DNA from: Alphaproteobacteria bacterium
Lineage (GTDB): Bacteria; Pseudomonadota; Alphaproteobacteria; UBA9219
DNA: 12,545 bases
NCBI GenBank assembly: GCA_028716765.1
Contig: JAQUPC010000064.1
Location: 1-12,545 of the forward strand
Direction of reading: 5' to 3'
The position numbers were made by a program, and so were the translations under genes. The notes beneath the pieces were generated by a model, which did no database searches, had not been told where the DNA came from, and saw nothing but the letters and a program-made list of their open reading frames with translations. This document shows, one piece after another, positions 1-6,441 of this stretch (the stretch's first letter is position 1; each line of letters starts with the position of its first letter).

Positions 1-1
1 C

Positions 2-736
2 AATGAAATCATGGCGTCTTACGGCTGGATCGTCGCGGCCCCCGACCATCACGACAAATATTCTTTTTCCCGCATCCGGCCGGATCCTTCCATTAAATTG
101 GACAAGAGGGACGCGTGGCGCGAAATCGAGAAAATTACCCGCTCCAGCCCCAAGGATCGTCCGCAATACCTTTATCGTCTGGACGAAATGCAGTTTGCCT
201 TGAACAGTATGCTGGCTGTGGAGCCTTTCCGCGCGATGATCGACAACAACCGGATCGCCGTGGGCGGGCATTCCTTCGGCGGCTTCACGGCTCTTGGGCT
301 TTGCGGCACGATTCCGGATCGCCACGATCCGCGCATCAGGGCCGTTCTTGTGTTTTCATCCGGCGCCTCGGGTTATTTGTACAGGCCCGAAGAGATCGCA
401 AACGTGCGCATCCCTTCCATGATGTTTATCGGCGAAAAAGAGGAGGAAGACAAAAGGGGCGAGCAAACGATGGGCGCGCTGACCGGTTCACTTTTTCAGC
501 ACCTGCCTTCGCCGAAATATTTTCTCGAAGTTAAGGGCGCCGGCCACTTTTCCTTCAATAACCAATTGACCAATACTTTTGCGTCCCGGTTCTTCAGCGG
601 AACCCGGGAACAGTTCGACGTCATCAACCGTTATTCCGTTGCCTTTCTGGAGAAATACGTCGCGGGCCATGACGCCGCCGCGAATGCCGTTTTGGAGAGC
701 AAAGATCCGCTTCTGACCCGTTTTCTTCAGCAATGA
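2..736 (+). CDS. alpha/beta hydrolase (PAF-acetylhydrolase / dienelactone hydrolase-like), 5' end missing
   Basis: The reading frame is open from base 2, before the first ATG at 11. The first residues (NEIMASYGWIVAAPDHHD) match the strand-turn after the oxyanion region of this family (usual form: ASHGYVVAAPDHP), so the true start lies upstream of the window. The nucleophile elbow GHSFGG is at about residues 89-94 of the visible part, with Ser91 as the likely nucleophile. The C-terminal GAGHFSF supplies the catalytic His at about residue 182. The expected acid would sit near FIGEKEEEDK, where the usual Asp is not obvious. The fold is that of serine esterases acting on small acyl or lactone substrates; the substrate cannot be told. 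No signal peptide can be judged because the N-terminus is absent. It converges on the ATPase gene, with 25 bp between stop codons and no clear terminator. Confidence 0.85.
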   Translation, partial: NEIMASYGWIVAAPDHHDKYSFSRIRPDPSIKLDKRDAWREIEKITRSSPKDRPQYLYRLDEMQFALNSMLAVEPFRAMIDNNRIAVGGHSFGGFTALGLCGTIPDRHDPRIRAVLVFSSGASGYLYRPEEIANVRIPSMMFIGEKEEEDKRGEQTMGALTGSLFQHLPSPKYFLEVKGAGHFSFNNQLTNTFASRFFSGTREQFDVINRYSVAFLEKYVAGHDAAANAVLESKDPLLTRFLQQ

Positions 737-761
737 TATAATGGGCAAAGACCGGTTCGCG

Positions 762-1760
762 TTAGCGCCCCGCCTTCGCCGCTGCCGCGGCGCGGCGGGC
801 TTCCTGCTGATCGACGAAGGTGGTGATCTGGCCGACCTGACGCTCGCGGATAAGCGCGCGCGCCGGATCGCCGAGGTTGCCGCTTTCCGTCACATAGAGC
901 CGCTGCGCGATGGAATGGAGCATGAAGCTCTGGTGCATGACGGCGGTGAGCCCCGAAGCCAGAAGCGTCGATCCCATGTCGCCGACCGATTGCCGGGAAA
1001 GCTGCAGCAGCCCGTCAAGTCCTTCCTCGATCGATCCGGCGTGCATCGTGGTGATGACCAGATGGCCCGAGTTTGCGGCGCGTAACAGCTGGTTGACGGC
1101 TTCGGGCGTGCGCAGTTCGCCGACCATGATATAGCGCGGGTGCCAGCGGAGAGCGCGTTTCAGGTACTTCCCCCAGTCGTCCTCTTCCTTGACTTCAACC
1201 TGATAGCAAAGGCCCGAGGCGCCGTGGCATCCGTCCAAAAGATATTCGACGGGATCTTCGATCGTGAAGGCCACGCCGCCGTAACGGTTAAGGTAGTCGT
1301 AAAGCAACGCGTTGGCCGTGGTCGTCTTGCCCTGCCCCGTGCCGCCGCAAATCAGGATAAGGCCGTCGCGTTTTCCGATATCGCGCAGGGCCTGAACGGT
1401 GGGCGTTGTAAAGCCGAGCTTGTCGAGAACGGGGGGCTTGTCGCCTACGCGCCGCAACGCGACCCACGTTTCGCCGCGCGTCGTTAACGCCTTGCTGGCC
1501 CGCAACCGCATGCCGTCAAACGTGATGCTGGCCTCATCCGCATTCTGCATGGCCGTTTCAAGTTCGCGGCGCAATTCCGCGACGTCGGCACGGTATTCCG
1601 CCGGAAGATTTCTCGGCATCACGTTAAAATTGCCGGGCTCGGCGATTTGATAGTAGCCGGGAAGGTCGGCATAGAGAGACACATAAAGGTCAACGAAATC
1701 AAGATCGTGCAGCCATGCCGATTCCAGTTTTGTAAGAAATTTTTCTTCCGGCTGCGCCAT
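762..1760 (-). CDS. PilT/DotB-like type II/IV secretion-superfamily ATPase
   Basis: This 332-aa cytoplasmic hexameric-type traffic ATPase has all the motifs of the GspE/PilT/DotB superfamily in order: Walker A GGTGQGKTTT (about 139-148), Asp box TIEDPVEYL (166-174), Walker B IMVGELR (201-207) and His box TTMHAGS (217-223). An N-terminal PAS-like half precedes the motor domain, as in PilT. It lacks the zinc-binding and long N-terminal domains of GspE/PilB. The length fits PilT, PilU or the Dot/Icm-type DotB/TraJ ATPases; I cannot decide among these. The start at 1760 (MAQPEEK) is chosen because GAAGGGAA lies just upstream at good spacing; the frame stays open to 1817. No pilin, platform, secretin or other secretion gene is visible nearby, so it is an orphan here. 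The C-terminus ends in a low-complexity Ala/Arg tail. Confidence 0.88.
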   Translation of the reverse strand: MAQPEEKFLTKLESAWLHDLDFVDLYVSLYADLPGYYQIAEPGNFNVMPRNLPAEYRADVAELRRELETAMQNADEASITFDGMRLRASKALTTRGETWVALRRVGDKPPVLDKLGFTTPTVQALRDIGKRDGLILICGGTGQGKTTTANALLYDYLNRYGGVAFTIEDPVEYLLDGCHGASGLCYQVEVKEEDDWGKYLKRALRWHPRYIMVGELRTPEAVNQLLRAANSGHLVITTMHAGSIEEGLDGLLQLSRQSVGDMGSTLLASGLTAVMHQSFMLHSIAQRLYVTESGNLGDPARALIRERQVGQITTFVDQQEARRAAAAAKAGR

Positions 1761-1791
1761 GCGATTCCCTTCAATCATAAGAGAATCGAGT

Positions 1792-1797
1792 ATTATC
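1792..1797 (-). promoter_or_regulatory. possible -10 element of the ATPase gene
   Basis: On the minus strand GATAAT (5 of 6 to the consensus) lies about 32 bases before the chosen ATG at 1760. A TTGTCC sequence lies upstream at a spacing of only 14, so the -35 is poor. It is a weak call that fits the shorter ATPase start. Confidence 0.25.
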
Positions 1798-1925
1798 GTG
1801 TTTCCCTTGCCGGACAAGATTTTATGGCCATGCCGCGAATCGCTCTCGCAACACTTCTAGGCTTATCTATTAACTATCAAAGAAGAACGGAACCGCCATT
1901 TTTCATGTGAGGCCATTTCTAAAAA

Positions 1926-1954
1926 TTGAAGTTTGGTTAAAATGAGCTTATAAA
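1926..1954 (+). promoter_or_regulatory. sigma70-type promoter of the lipoprotein gene
   Basis: TTGAAG (1926-1931) and TATAAA (1949-1954) are separated by exactly 17 bases, in an AT-rich stretch that stands out from the surrounding GC-rich DNA. Transcription would start near 1961, giving a leader of about 38 bases that ends in a strong ribosome binding site (AAGGAGAG, 1985-1992). A strong promoter and strong ribosome binding site fit an abundant Lpp-like protein. Confidence 0.65.
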
Positions 1955-1998
1955 AAAGGAGTGCTTATTCATCCCACCTATAATGAAGGAGAGCCATC

Positions 1999-2244
1999 AT
2001 GAAAATTATAAGGACTCTTCCCGTCATTGCCTTCGTCGCCTTGACCGGTTGCGCGCAGTTGAGCGCGGAAGACAAAGCGCTTCTTAACGATACGAGAAAC
2101 ATGGCGATGGAGGCCAAGAACCAGTCGGCTATGGCCGCGCAGGCCGCGCAACAGGCGCAACAAAGCGCCGCGCAGTCGGCCGCCGCGGCCCAGGCCTCTG
2201 CCGAAAAGGCGGATCGTATTTTCCGGCAATCGCAGAAGAAATAA
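1999..2244 (+). CDS. small Lpp-like outer-membrane lipoprotein with alanine-zipper helix
   Basis: The 81-aa product has a lipoprotein signal peptide ending in the lipobox LTGC, with Cys18 as the lipidated residue. Residues A19-Q20 follow, so sorting to the outer membrane is expected. The mature 64 residues are a single helix very rich in Ala and Gln (about 35-75), typical of Lpp/OprI alanine-zipper coiled coils. It ends in Lys-Lys. In E. coli the C-terminal Lys of Lpp (58 aa mature) is joined to peptidoglycan by L,D-transpeptidases; the matching end here suggests the same but does not prove it. The start is certain: the GAAGGAGAG ribosome binding site lies 6-8 bases upstream. The next gene, convergent and 1 bp away, is an L,D-transpeptidase. 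Confidence 0.85.
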   Translation: MKIIRTLPVIAFVALTGCAQLSAEDKALLNDTRNMAMEAKNQSAMAAQAAQQAQQSAAQSAAAAQASAEKADRIFRQSQKK

Positions 2245-2245
2245 A

Positions 2246-3187
2246 TTACGGACGCTCCCGCCCGGCAACGGCAACAGGTATGCCGCCGGGATGGTTAATG
2301 GCTTCGTCTACGACGTACCAGTTGACCGATTCCGTTTCGGCGCCCATGTCCTCGATGGCCGAATAAATTCCCGGGATATCGATGGCTTCCGGCTCCTTGT
2401 AGTCGGCCACGACGTCCGCCTGTTGCTGCGTCGGCGTCACCTCAAGCCAAAGTTCGCCTTTGCTCCAGCCCAGCTTATACCGCGCATCGATGACGGTAAC
2501 GGGCTCGCCCGTTCGGACCTGCGCGAACAAAGGCTCGATGTCTTCCGGGTAAAGCCGGATGCATCCGTGACTTGACCGGCTGCCGATCCCGTACGGCTTG
2601 TTGGTTCCGTGTATCCTGTACCCTTCCCAGCCGAGATCGAGCGCGTAGGAGCCCATCGGGTTGTCCGGCCCGGGCGGGAAAAAAGCGGGCAGTCCCGGCT
2701 CTTCGCGCCGGATGGACGGCGGCGGAATCCACGCCGGGTCTTTGCGTTTACGAACAACGGACGTTTGTCCTTCCGGCGTTTGCCATCCCTCGCTGCCGAT
2801 CCCTATGGGAAACGTCATAACGGCGTCCGGATCGGGAAAATAATACAGCCGCAGCTCGGCAAGATTGATGACGATCCCCTCGCGCGCCGCCGGAGGAAGA
2901 ACGTGCCGCGTCGGCAAGACGAGTTCCGCGCCTTCGCCGGGAATCCACGGATCGACGTCCGGATTTGCCGCGAGAAGTTCGACGATCCCCAGATCGAACC
3001 GGCGCGCCACGTCGTAGAGCGTATCGTTTGCCTCGACGGCATAATGCATTTGTTCGCCAACGACGTCCTCGCCTTCTTCAATCGCGTACGTCGCGGCCAA
3101 TAAGGCACGAGGAGCCCCGCAAAGCAAAACGAGGGCAAGGCAAAACGCGCCAAAACGGGTTCTAAAGGCTTGGCGGCTTGCTGGCAT
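2246..3187 (-). CDS. periplasmic L,D-transpeptidase (LysM + YkuD domain; ErfK/YbiS/YcfS type)
   Basis: The 313-aa product has a Sec signal peptide (hydrophobic core FCLALVLLCG, likely cleavage after ALLA near residue 31). A LysM peptidoglycan-binding segment follows at about 48-93 (HYAVEANDTLYDVARRF...), then the YkuD catalytic domain at about 103-235. The active-site signature is complete: the HGT histidine at about 193 and SHGCIRL with catalytic Cys209. A C-terminal extension of about 75 residues follows. The LysM-YkuD order is that of E. coli ErfK/YbiS/YcfS, which attach Lpp to peptidoglycan; others of this fold make 3-3 crosslinks. The ATG at 3187 gives a clean signal peptide. An in-frame GTG at 3232 would add 15 residues and is less likely. 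The stop lies 1 bp from that of the Lpp-like gene. Confidence 0.92.
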   Translation of the reverse strand: MPASRQAFRTRFGAFCLALVLLCGAPRALLAATYAIEEGEDVVGEQMHYAVEANDTLYDVARRFDLGIVELLAANPDVDPWIPGEGAELVLPTRHVLPPAAREGIVINLAELRLYYFPDPDAVMTFPIGIGSEGWQTPEGQTSVVRKRKDPAWIPPPSIRREEPGLPAFFPPGPDNPMGSYALDLGWEGYRIHGTNKPYGIGSRSSHGCIRLYPEDIEPLFAQVRTGEPVTVIDARYKLGWSKGELWLEVTPTQQQADVVADYKEPEAIDIPGIYSAIEDMGAETESVNWYVVDEAINHPGGIPVAVAGRERP

Positions 3188-3258
3188 TTTCCGGTCCGTC
3201 TTCGATTGAAAGAGTGCCAATTTATTCAGCACTTCGGGCGGGTTCGTCCTGATCCCCG

Positions 3259-3264
3259 ATTATA
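3259..3264 (-). promoter_or_regulatory. -10 element of the L,D-transpeptidase gene
   Basis: A perfect TATAAT lies on the minus strand about 70 bases before the ATG at 3187, and also upstream of the alternative GTG. No good -35 is seen at 16-18 bases (TATCAA at 17), so an activator or another sigma factor may be involved, or the match may be chance. Confidence 0.4.
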
Positions 3265-3343
3265 ACGGTTTTTGGGGCCCATTGATACTCCCGGGCCTGA
3301 ATCAGGGCTTTTATTTCACGGTCTGCGGAGGATAAGATAGCCA

Positions 3344-3349
3344 TATAAT
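3344..3349 (+). promoter_or_regulatory. -10 element of the rhodanese gene
   Basis: A perfect TATAAT lies 34 bases before the chosen ATG at 3384. The region at the -35 distance (GTCTGC) does not match the consensus. It lies about 80 bp from the divergent TATAAT of the transpeptidase, in the 196-bp gap between the two divergent genes. Confidence 0.4.
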
Positions 3350-3383
3350 GTTTTGATTCTCTCTCTTTGCAAGGATGCGCGTC

Positions 3384-3836
3384 ATGTGGATTTACCTCCG
3401 TTCGCTCATATTGGGCGTTTCTCTCGTGACAGGCCTGCCGTTCGCCGCGCTTCAGCATGCCTCTGCGAACGAAGCCGCCGCGCAGGTAGGCGCCCCTTCG
3501 ATCTCTCCCCGGGATTTGCAGTCGCTCGTCACGAAAAAGGATTCCTTCCTTCTTTACGACGTCCGGCAGCCGGAAGAGTATAACGAAGGCCATATCAAAA
3601 ACGCCGTCCTGATGCCGCTGAGCGACGTTCCAAACCGCTACAAGGAATTGCCGAAGGACAAAAAGATCGTCGTTTATTGCCGGTCGGGACGAAGGAGCGC
3701 CGAGGCCGTGTCCTTTTTGCGCGAAAAAGGTTACACAAACGTCATCAATCTTTCCGGCGGCTATCAGGAATGGGCGGAAATTCAAAAAGCCGAAGCCAAG
3801 AAGCCGAATAGTTGTTCGGGAACTTCGGGATGCTAA
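3384..3836 (+). CDS. secreted single-domain rhodanese (sulfurtransferase)
   Basis: The 150-aa product has an N-terminal Sec signal peptide (hydrophobic LILGVSLVTGLPFAA, likely cleavage near HASA-NEA), so it should act in the periplasm. One rhodanese domain follows. It has the DVRQPEEYNEGHI motif (about 59-71) and the active-site loop CRSGRRS with Cys99, the residue that carries persulfide in this family. The loop has six residues, as in thiosulfate sulfurtransferases of the GlpE/PspE kind. The end is unusual: CSGTSGC adds two more cysteines (144 and 150). The ATG at 3384 is preferred because AAGGA lies 8 bases upstream; the in-frame ATG at 3375 overlaps that site. The glycosyltransferase follows 48 bp later on the same strand and may be co-transcribed. 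The sulfur donor and acceptor are unknown. Confidence 0.9.
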   Translation: MWIYLRSLILGVSLVTGLPFAALQHASANEAAAQVGAPSISPRDLQSLVTKKDSFLLYDVRQPEEYNEGHIKNAVLMPLSDVPNRYKELPKDKKIVVYCRSGRRSAEAVSFLREKGYTNVINLSGGYQEWAEIQKAEAKKPNSCSGTSGC

Positions 3837-3884
3837 GGCGCGCGGGACAACGCCGCCTGCGATCTTCGCAAACGCAATAAGGAC

Positions 3885-5702
3885 ATGCGCCTCAAGCTTT
3901 CTTCGCCGGCGGCCATTGCCGTTATTATATTCCTGCTGGCGTTCGGCGTGCGTCTGGTCTTTGCCTTGCAATGGCACGGCACGCCCTATGGCGGCGCGCC
4001 CCTTCTTGACGCGGCAAGTTATCATCAATGGGCGCAGGACATCGCCAAAGGCCACCTTTTCCGGGCGCGGGCTTTTTACCAGTCTCCGCTTTACCCTTAC
4101 GTTCTTGGGGGGCTGTACGCGCTTTTCGGCCCAAGCCCGCTGTTGGCGTCGCTCTTCAACGCGGTTCTGGGCGCCGCGGCATGCTCGCTTTTGGGTTTGA
4201 TTGCCTTCGGCGCGTTCGGCCCTCTCGCGGCTCTGGCAACGGGGCTTCTTGCGGCCTTCAACAAACAAATGATTTTTTACACAGCGCCGGTGATGAAAGA
4301 GCCGCTGGGATTGTTCCTGCTTGCGGTTTTTCTTTTGTTAGCTCTGAGGGCCTTGCGCAAGAAAGAGCCGTTCTCTTTTTTCGGCAGCGGCTTTCTGCTC
4401 GGTCTTTCGGCGCTGGTGCGCGGCAATGCTGTGTTCCTGTTCCCCGCCTTTCTCGGCCTGGTTTTTTGGGAAGCTTTCCGTCATCGCCCTTTTCGCAAGA
4501 CGGCCGTAAAGAACGGCGCGCTTTTTGTTTTGGCCTTCTTGCTGCCCGTTCTTCCCGTCACGCTTCACAACGCCGTGGCGAGCCGCGATTTCGTGCCGGT
4601 AAACTACGCGGATGGATTTAACCTGTACATCGGGCATTTCGCCGGAGCCGACGGCGTTTCCTACGCCTTTCCGGAAAAGGCGGATTCCGATCCGGCGCTC
4701 GAAGAACTCAACACAACGTGGCTGGCCTCCCGCGAGGCGGGCCGCAACTTGTCGCCGTCCGAAGTCTCCGGCTATTGGCGCACGAAAGCCCTTGAGGCCA
4801 TAGCGAACGACCCGGCCCGCGAATTCAGGCTTATGGGCAACAAACTGGCGGGGCTTTGGAACAACGCCGAGGCGTTCGACAATTACGACGTTCCCTTTAT
4901 CGAAAAGAATTTCACGACAATTTTGAATGCGCCTTTGCCCGGTTTTTGGAGCCTGGCCCTTCTTGCTCCTCTTGGCGCCGTCGCTTTCGCTGCGGCGCGG
5001 CGCCGGACCGTAACCGCGCTTCTTTTCCTGGCCGCCGCCTATGCGGCCTCCTTGCTCGTTTTTTATGTCACCGACCGTTACCGCCTGCCCCTGCTGGTTT
5101 TTCTTCTGCCGCTTGCGGGAGCCGCGCCCGTGGGCATGTGGCGCCTGATGCGCGCGAACAAGGACGCGCGGCTCGCTCTTGCCGTCATCGTTGCCGTTCT
5201 TTCGTTCGGCGCGAGCATCTGGCCGCGCGCGCACGGGCCAAATCTGGAGGCCTATGACTGGGCCATGCTGGGAAAAATCGAGACGGAGCGCGGGCGTTAC
5301 GCGGAAGCCCTAACGGCCGTCAACAAGGCGCTTTCCATCAATCCGAGAACCGCCGGAAGCACGGCCTACGCGAAAGGCGCTTATGCCAAAGAGCAACTCG
5401 GCCGCAGGACTGAAGCGGAGAATTTGCTGAAAAGAGGCCTTTCCCTGTTTCCGGAAGACGCGACGCTCGTGTACGAGTACGGCCGGTTCAAAGCGGCGGG
5501 GGGCGATCTCGCGGCGGCCGAAGCTCTGCTTAAGAAAGCGGCGGAGATGAGTCCCTACTACCTGCTCGCTTATTACGGACGCGCGATGGTTCTGATAAAG
5601 CTTGGCAAGCATGCCGAGGCGCGAAAAACCGTCGCGCAAGGCCTTGCCGTCGATCCGGCCGATCCTCTTCTTTTAAGCGCCCGGAAAATTTTGCAGGAGT
5701 GA
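3885..5702 (+). CDS. polytopic membrane glycosyltransferase (PMT/ArnT-like, GT-C) with C-terminal TPR domain
   Basis: The 605-aa product has about 10 hydrophobic segments between residues 8 and 445. The first periplasmic loop holds LLDAASYHQWAQDI (41-53), with Asp42 in the position of the GT-C catalytic acid, then SPLYPYVLGGLYALFG (67-82). KEP (138-140) and DRYRLP (397-402) are also typical of the bacterial PMT_2 / ArnT group, which moves a sugar from a polyprenyl-phosphate carrier to lipid or protein on the periplasmic face. From about 455 to the end there are roughly four TPR-type helix pairs (for example YAEALTAVNKALSINP, AEARKTVAQGLAVDP). This soluble tail probably binds a partner or acceptor. 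The start at 3885 has AAGGA almost touching the ATG, so the exact start is uncertain. Donor and acceptor cannot be told. Confidence 0.85.
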   Translation: MRLKLSSPAAIAVIIFLLAFGVRLVFALQWHGTPYGGAPLLDAASYHQWAQDIAKGHLFRARAFYQSPLYPYVLGGLYALFGPSPLLASLFNAVLGAAACSLLGLIAFGAFGPLAALATGLLAAFNKQMIFYTAPVMKEPLGLFLLAVFLLLALRALRKKEPFSFFGSGFLLGLSALVRGNAVFLFPAFLGLVFWEAFRHRPFRKTAVKNGALFVLAFLLPVLPVTLHNAVASRDFVPVNYADGFNLYIGHFAGADGVSYAFPEKADSDPALEELNTTWLASREAGRNLSPSEVSGYWRTKALEAIANDPAREFRLMGNKLAGLWNNAEAFDNYDVPFIEKNFTTILNAPLPGFWSLALLAPLGAVAFAAARRRTVTALLFLAAAYAASLLVFYVTDRYRLPLLVFLLPLAGAAPVGMWRLMRANKDARLALAVIVAVLSFGASIWPRAHGPNLEAYDWAMLGKIETERGRYAEALTAVNKALSINPRTAGSTAYAKGAYAKEQLGRRTEAENLLKRGLSLFPEDATLVYEYGRFKAAGGDLAAAEALLKKAAEMSPYYLLAYYGRAMVLIKLGKHAEARKTVAQGLAVDPADPLLLSARKILQE

Positions 5703-5730
5703 AGCGGGCGTAAGGATACTCCGGCGGCTG

Positions 5731-5775
5731 AGCCTGACGGACCCTAAGTCATTCCAAATTCAGGGTCAGGCTTTT
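5731..5775 (+). terminator. possible intrinsic terminator after the glycosyltransferase gene
   Basis: AGCCTGAC (5731-5738) pairs perfectly with GTCAGGCT (5765-5772). Inner CCT/AGG pairing continues the stem after a 3-base bulge, and TTTT follows (5772-5775). The loop is long and the T run short, so it is a moderate call. Its right arm lies inside the 3' end of the convergent 199-aa gene. Confidence 0.4.
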
Positions 5776-6348
5776 GCGAAAAGAAACAAGGGACAACACA
5801 TGCTCCCGTTGCGGGGCGGAATTGGTGTTGACGAACGTTCCCGCCAAAAATGCCTTTCCGTCGGATGCTCTTTCCATCAGCCGGAATTCGCCCATAGGCC
5901 GATGCACGCCCCGCAGGGCATCGGCGGCGCCGTTGACCGGCACGCGCAAAACCATCTGCGTCGTCAGGGTCGCTATGTTGCTGCCATTAACGGTATACAG
6001 GCCGGCAAAGTCCGCCGGATTTCCGGGAGTAATTTCGTATCCCTTAATCGATTCCCCTTTTCGGTAATCGGCGGCAAGGACGCCCCCTGCGATGCCGGTT
6101 CCGGACTTTATCAACGCCAGCGTACCTCCCCGGACCCGCAATGGCTGCGGGACGAAACTTTTCAGCTCGCCCTTCGGCATGCACTCGAAAATTTCCCAGT
6201 GCGTTATATCCCATACCTCCATAATCAAGCCTCTGCCCCGGACTTCGCCGCCGGTAACAGGCCGCAAAAAATGTTCATCGAAATAGTTCAGGGGGATGCC
6301 GTGCACAATGCCGGAGTCGGTCTGTAGTTTTTCAAGGAGCTCGGACAT
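5749..6348 (-). CDS. hypothetical protein, 199 aa
   Basis: I do not recognise this protein. It has no signal peptide, no membrane segment and no cysteine cluster, so it is probably cytoplasmic. The sequence looks like a mixed alpha/beta or mostly beta fold, with many short hydrophobic strands (RGLIMEVWDITHWEIFECM near 39-57, TTQMVLRVPV near 128-137, HVLSLVSFRKSLTLNL at the end). The start is well supported by AGGAGAA 6 bases before the ATG, and by an extended -10 promoter element upstream. It follows the PP-loop gene by 93 bp on the same strand, so the two may be functionally linked, although the promoter suggests it can also be transcribed alone. Coding status is supported by length, ribosome binding site and normal composition. 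Confidence 0.72.
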   Translation of the reverse strand: MSELLEKLQTDSGIVHGIPLNYFDEHFLRPVTGGEVRGRGLIMEVWDITHWEIFECMPKGELKSFVPQPLRVRGGTLALIKSGTGIAGGVLAADYRKGESIKGYEITPGNPADFAGLYTVNGSNIATLTTQMVLRVPVNGAADALRGVHRPMGEFRLMERASDGKAFLAGTFVNTNSAPQREHVLSLVSFRKSLTLNLE

Positions 6349-6395
6349 CGTTTGTTCTCCTGAATAGATGTGGGCCGATATGTTTCGCCGCCGAT

Positions 6396-6404
6396 TTTAT
6401 ACCA
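6396..6404 (-). promoter_or_regulatory. extended -10 promoter of the 199-aa gene
   Basis: The minus strand reads TGGTATAAA, an extended -10 (TGn + TATAAA), about 48 bases before the ATG at 6348. No good -35 is present, which extended -10 promoters can tolerate. It lies in the 93-bp gap between the two minus-strand genes. Confidence 0.45.
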
Positions 6405-6441
6405 ATCACCGCGCCTTAACTACTTAAAAGAATAATGCAGC

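Noticed and set aside
1761..1817. Longer N-terminus for the ATPase (start at 1817)
   Set aside because: The added residues resemble no PilT-like N-terminus, and a good ribosome binding site sits before the ATG at 1760.
1979..1984. TATAAT just before the lipoprotein's ribosome binding site
   Set aside because: It has no -35 at 16-18 bases and would start transcription at or inside the ribosome binding site; the 1926-1954 promoter is much better.
3222..4268. Minus-strand 348-aa open frame
   Set aside because: It is antisense to the rhodanese and glycosyltransferase genes, with an Arg-rich composition typical of a shadow frame and no recognisable motif.
4338..5234. Minus-strand 298-aa open frame
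   Set aside because: It is antisense to the glycosyltransferase; highly basic, low-quality sequence.
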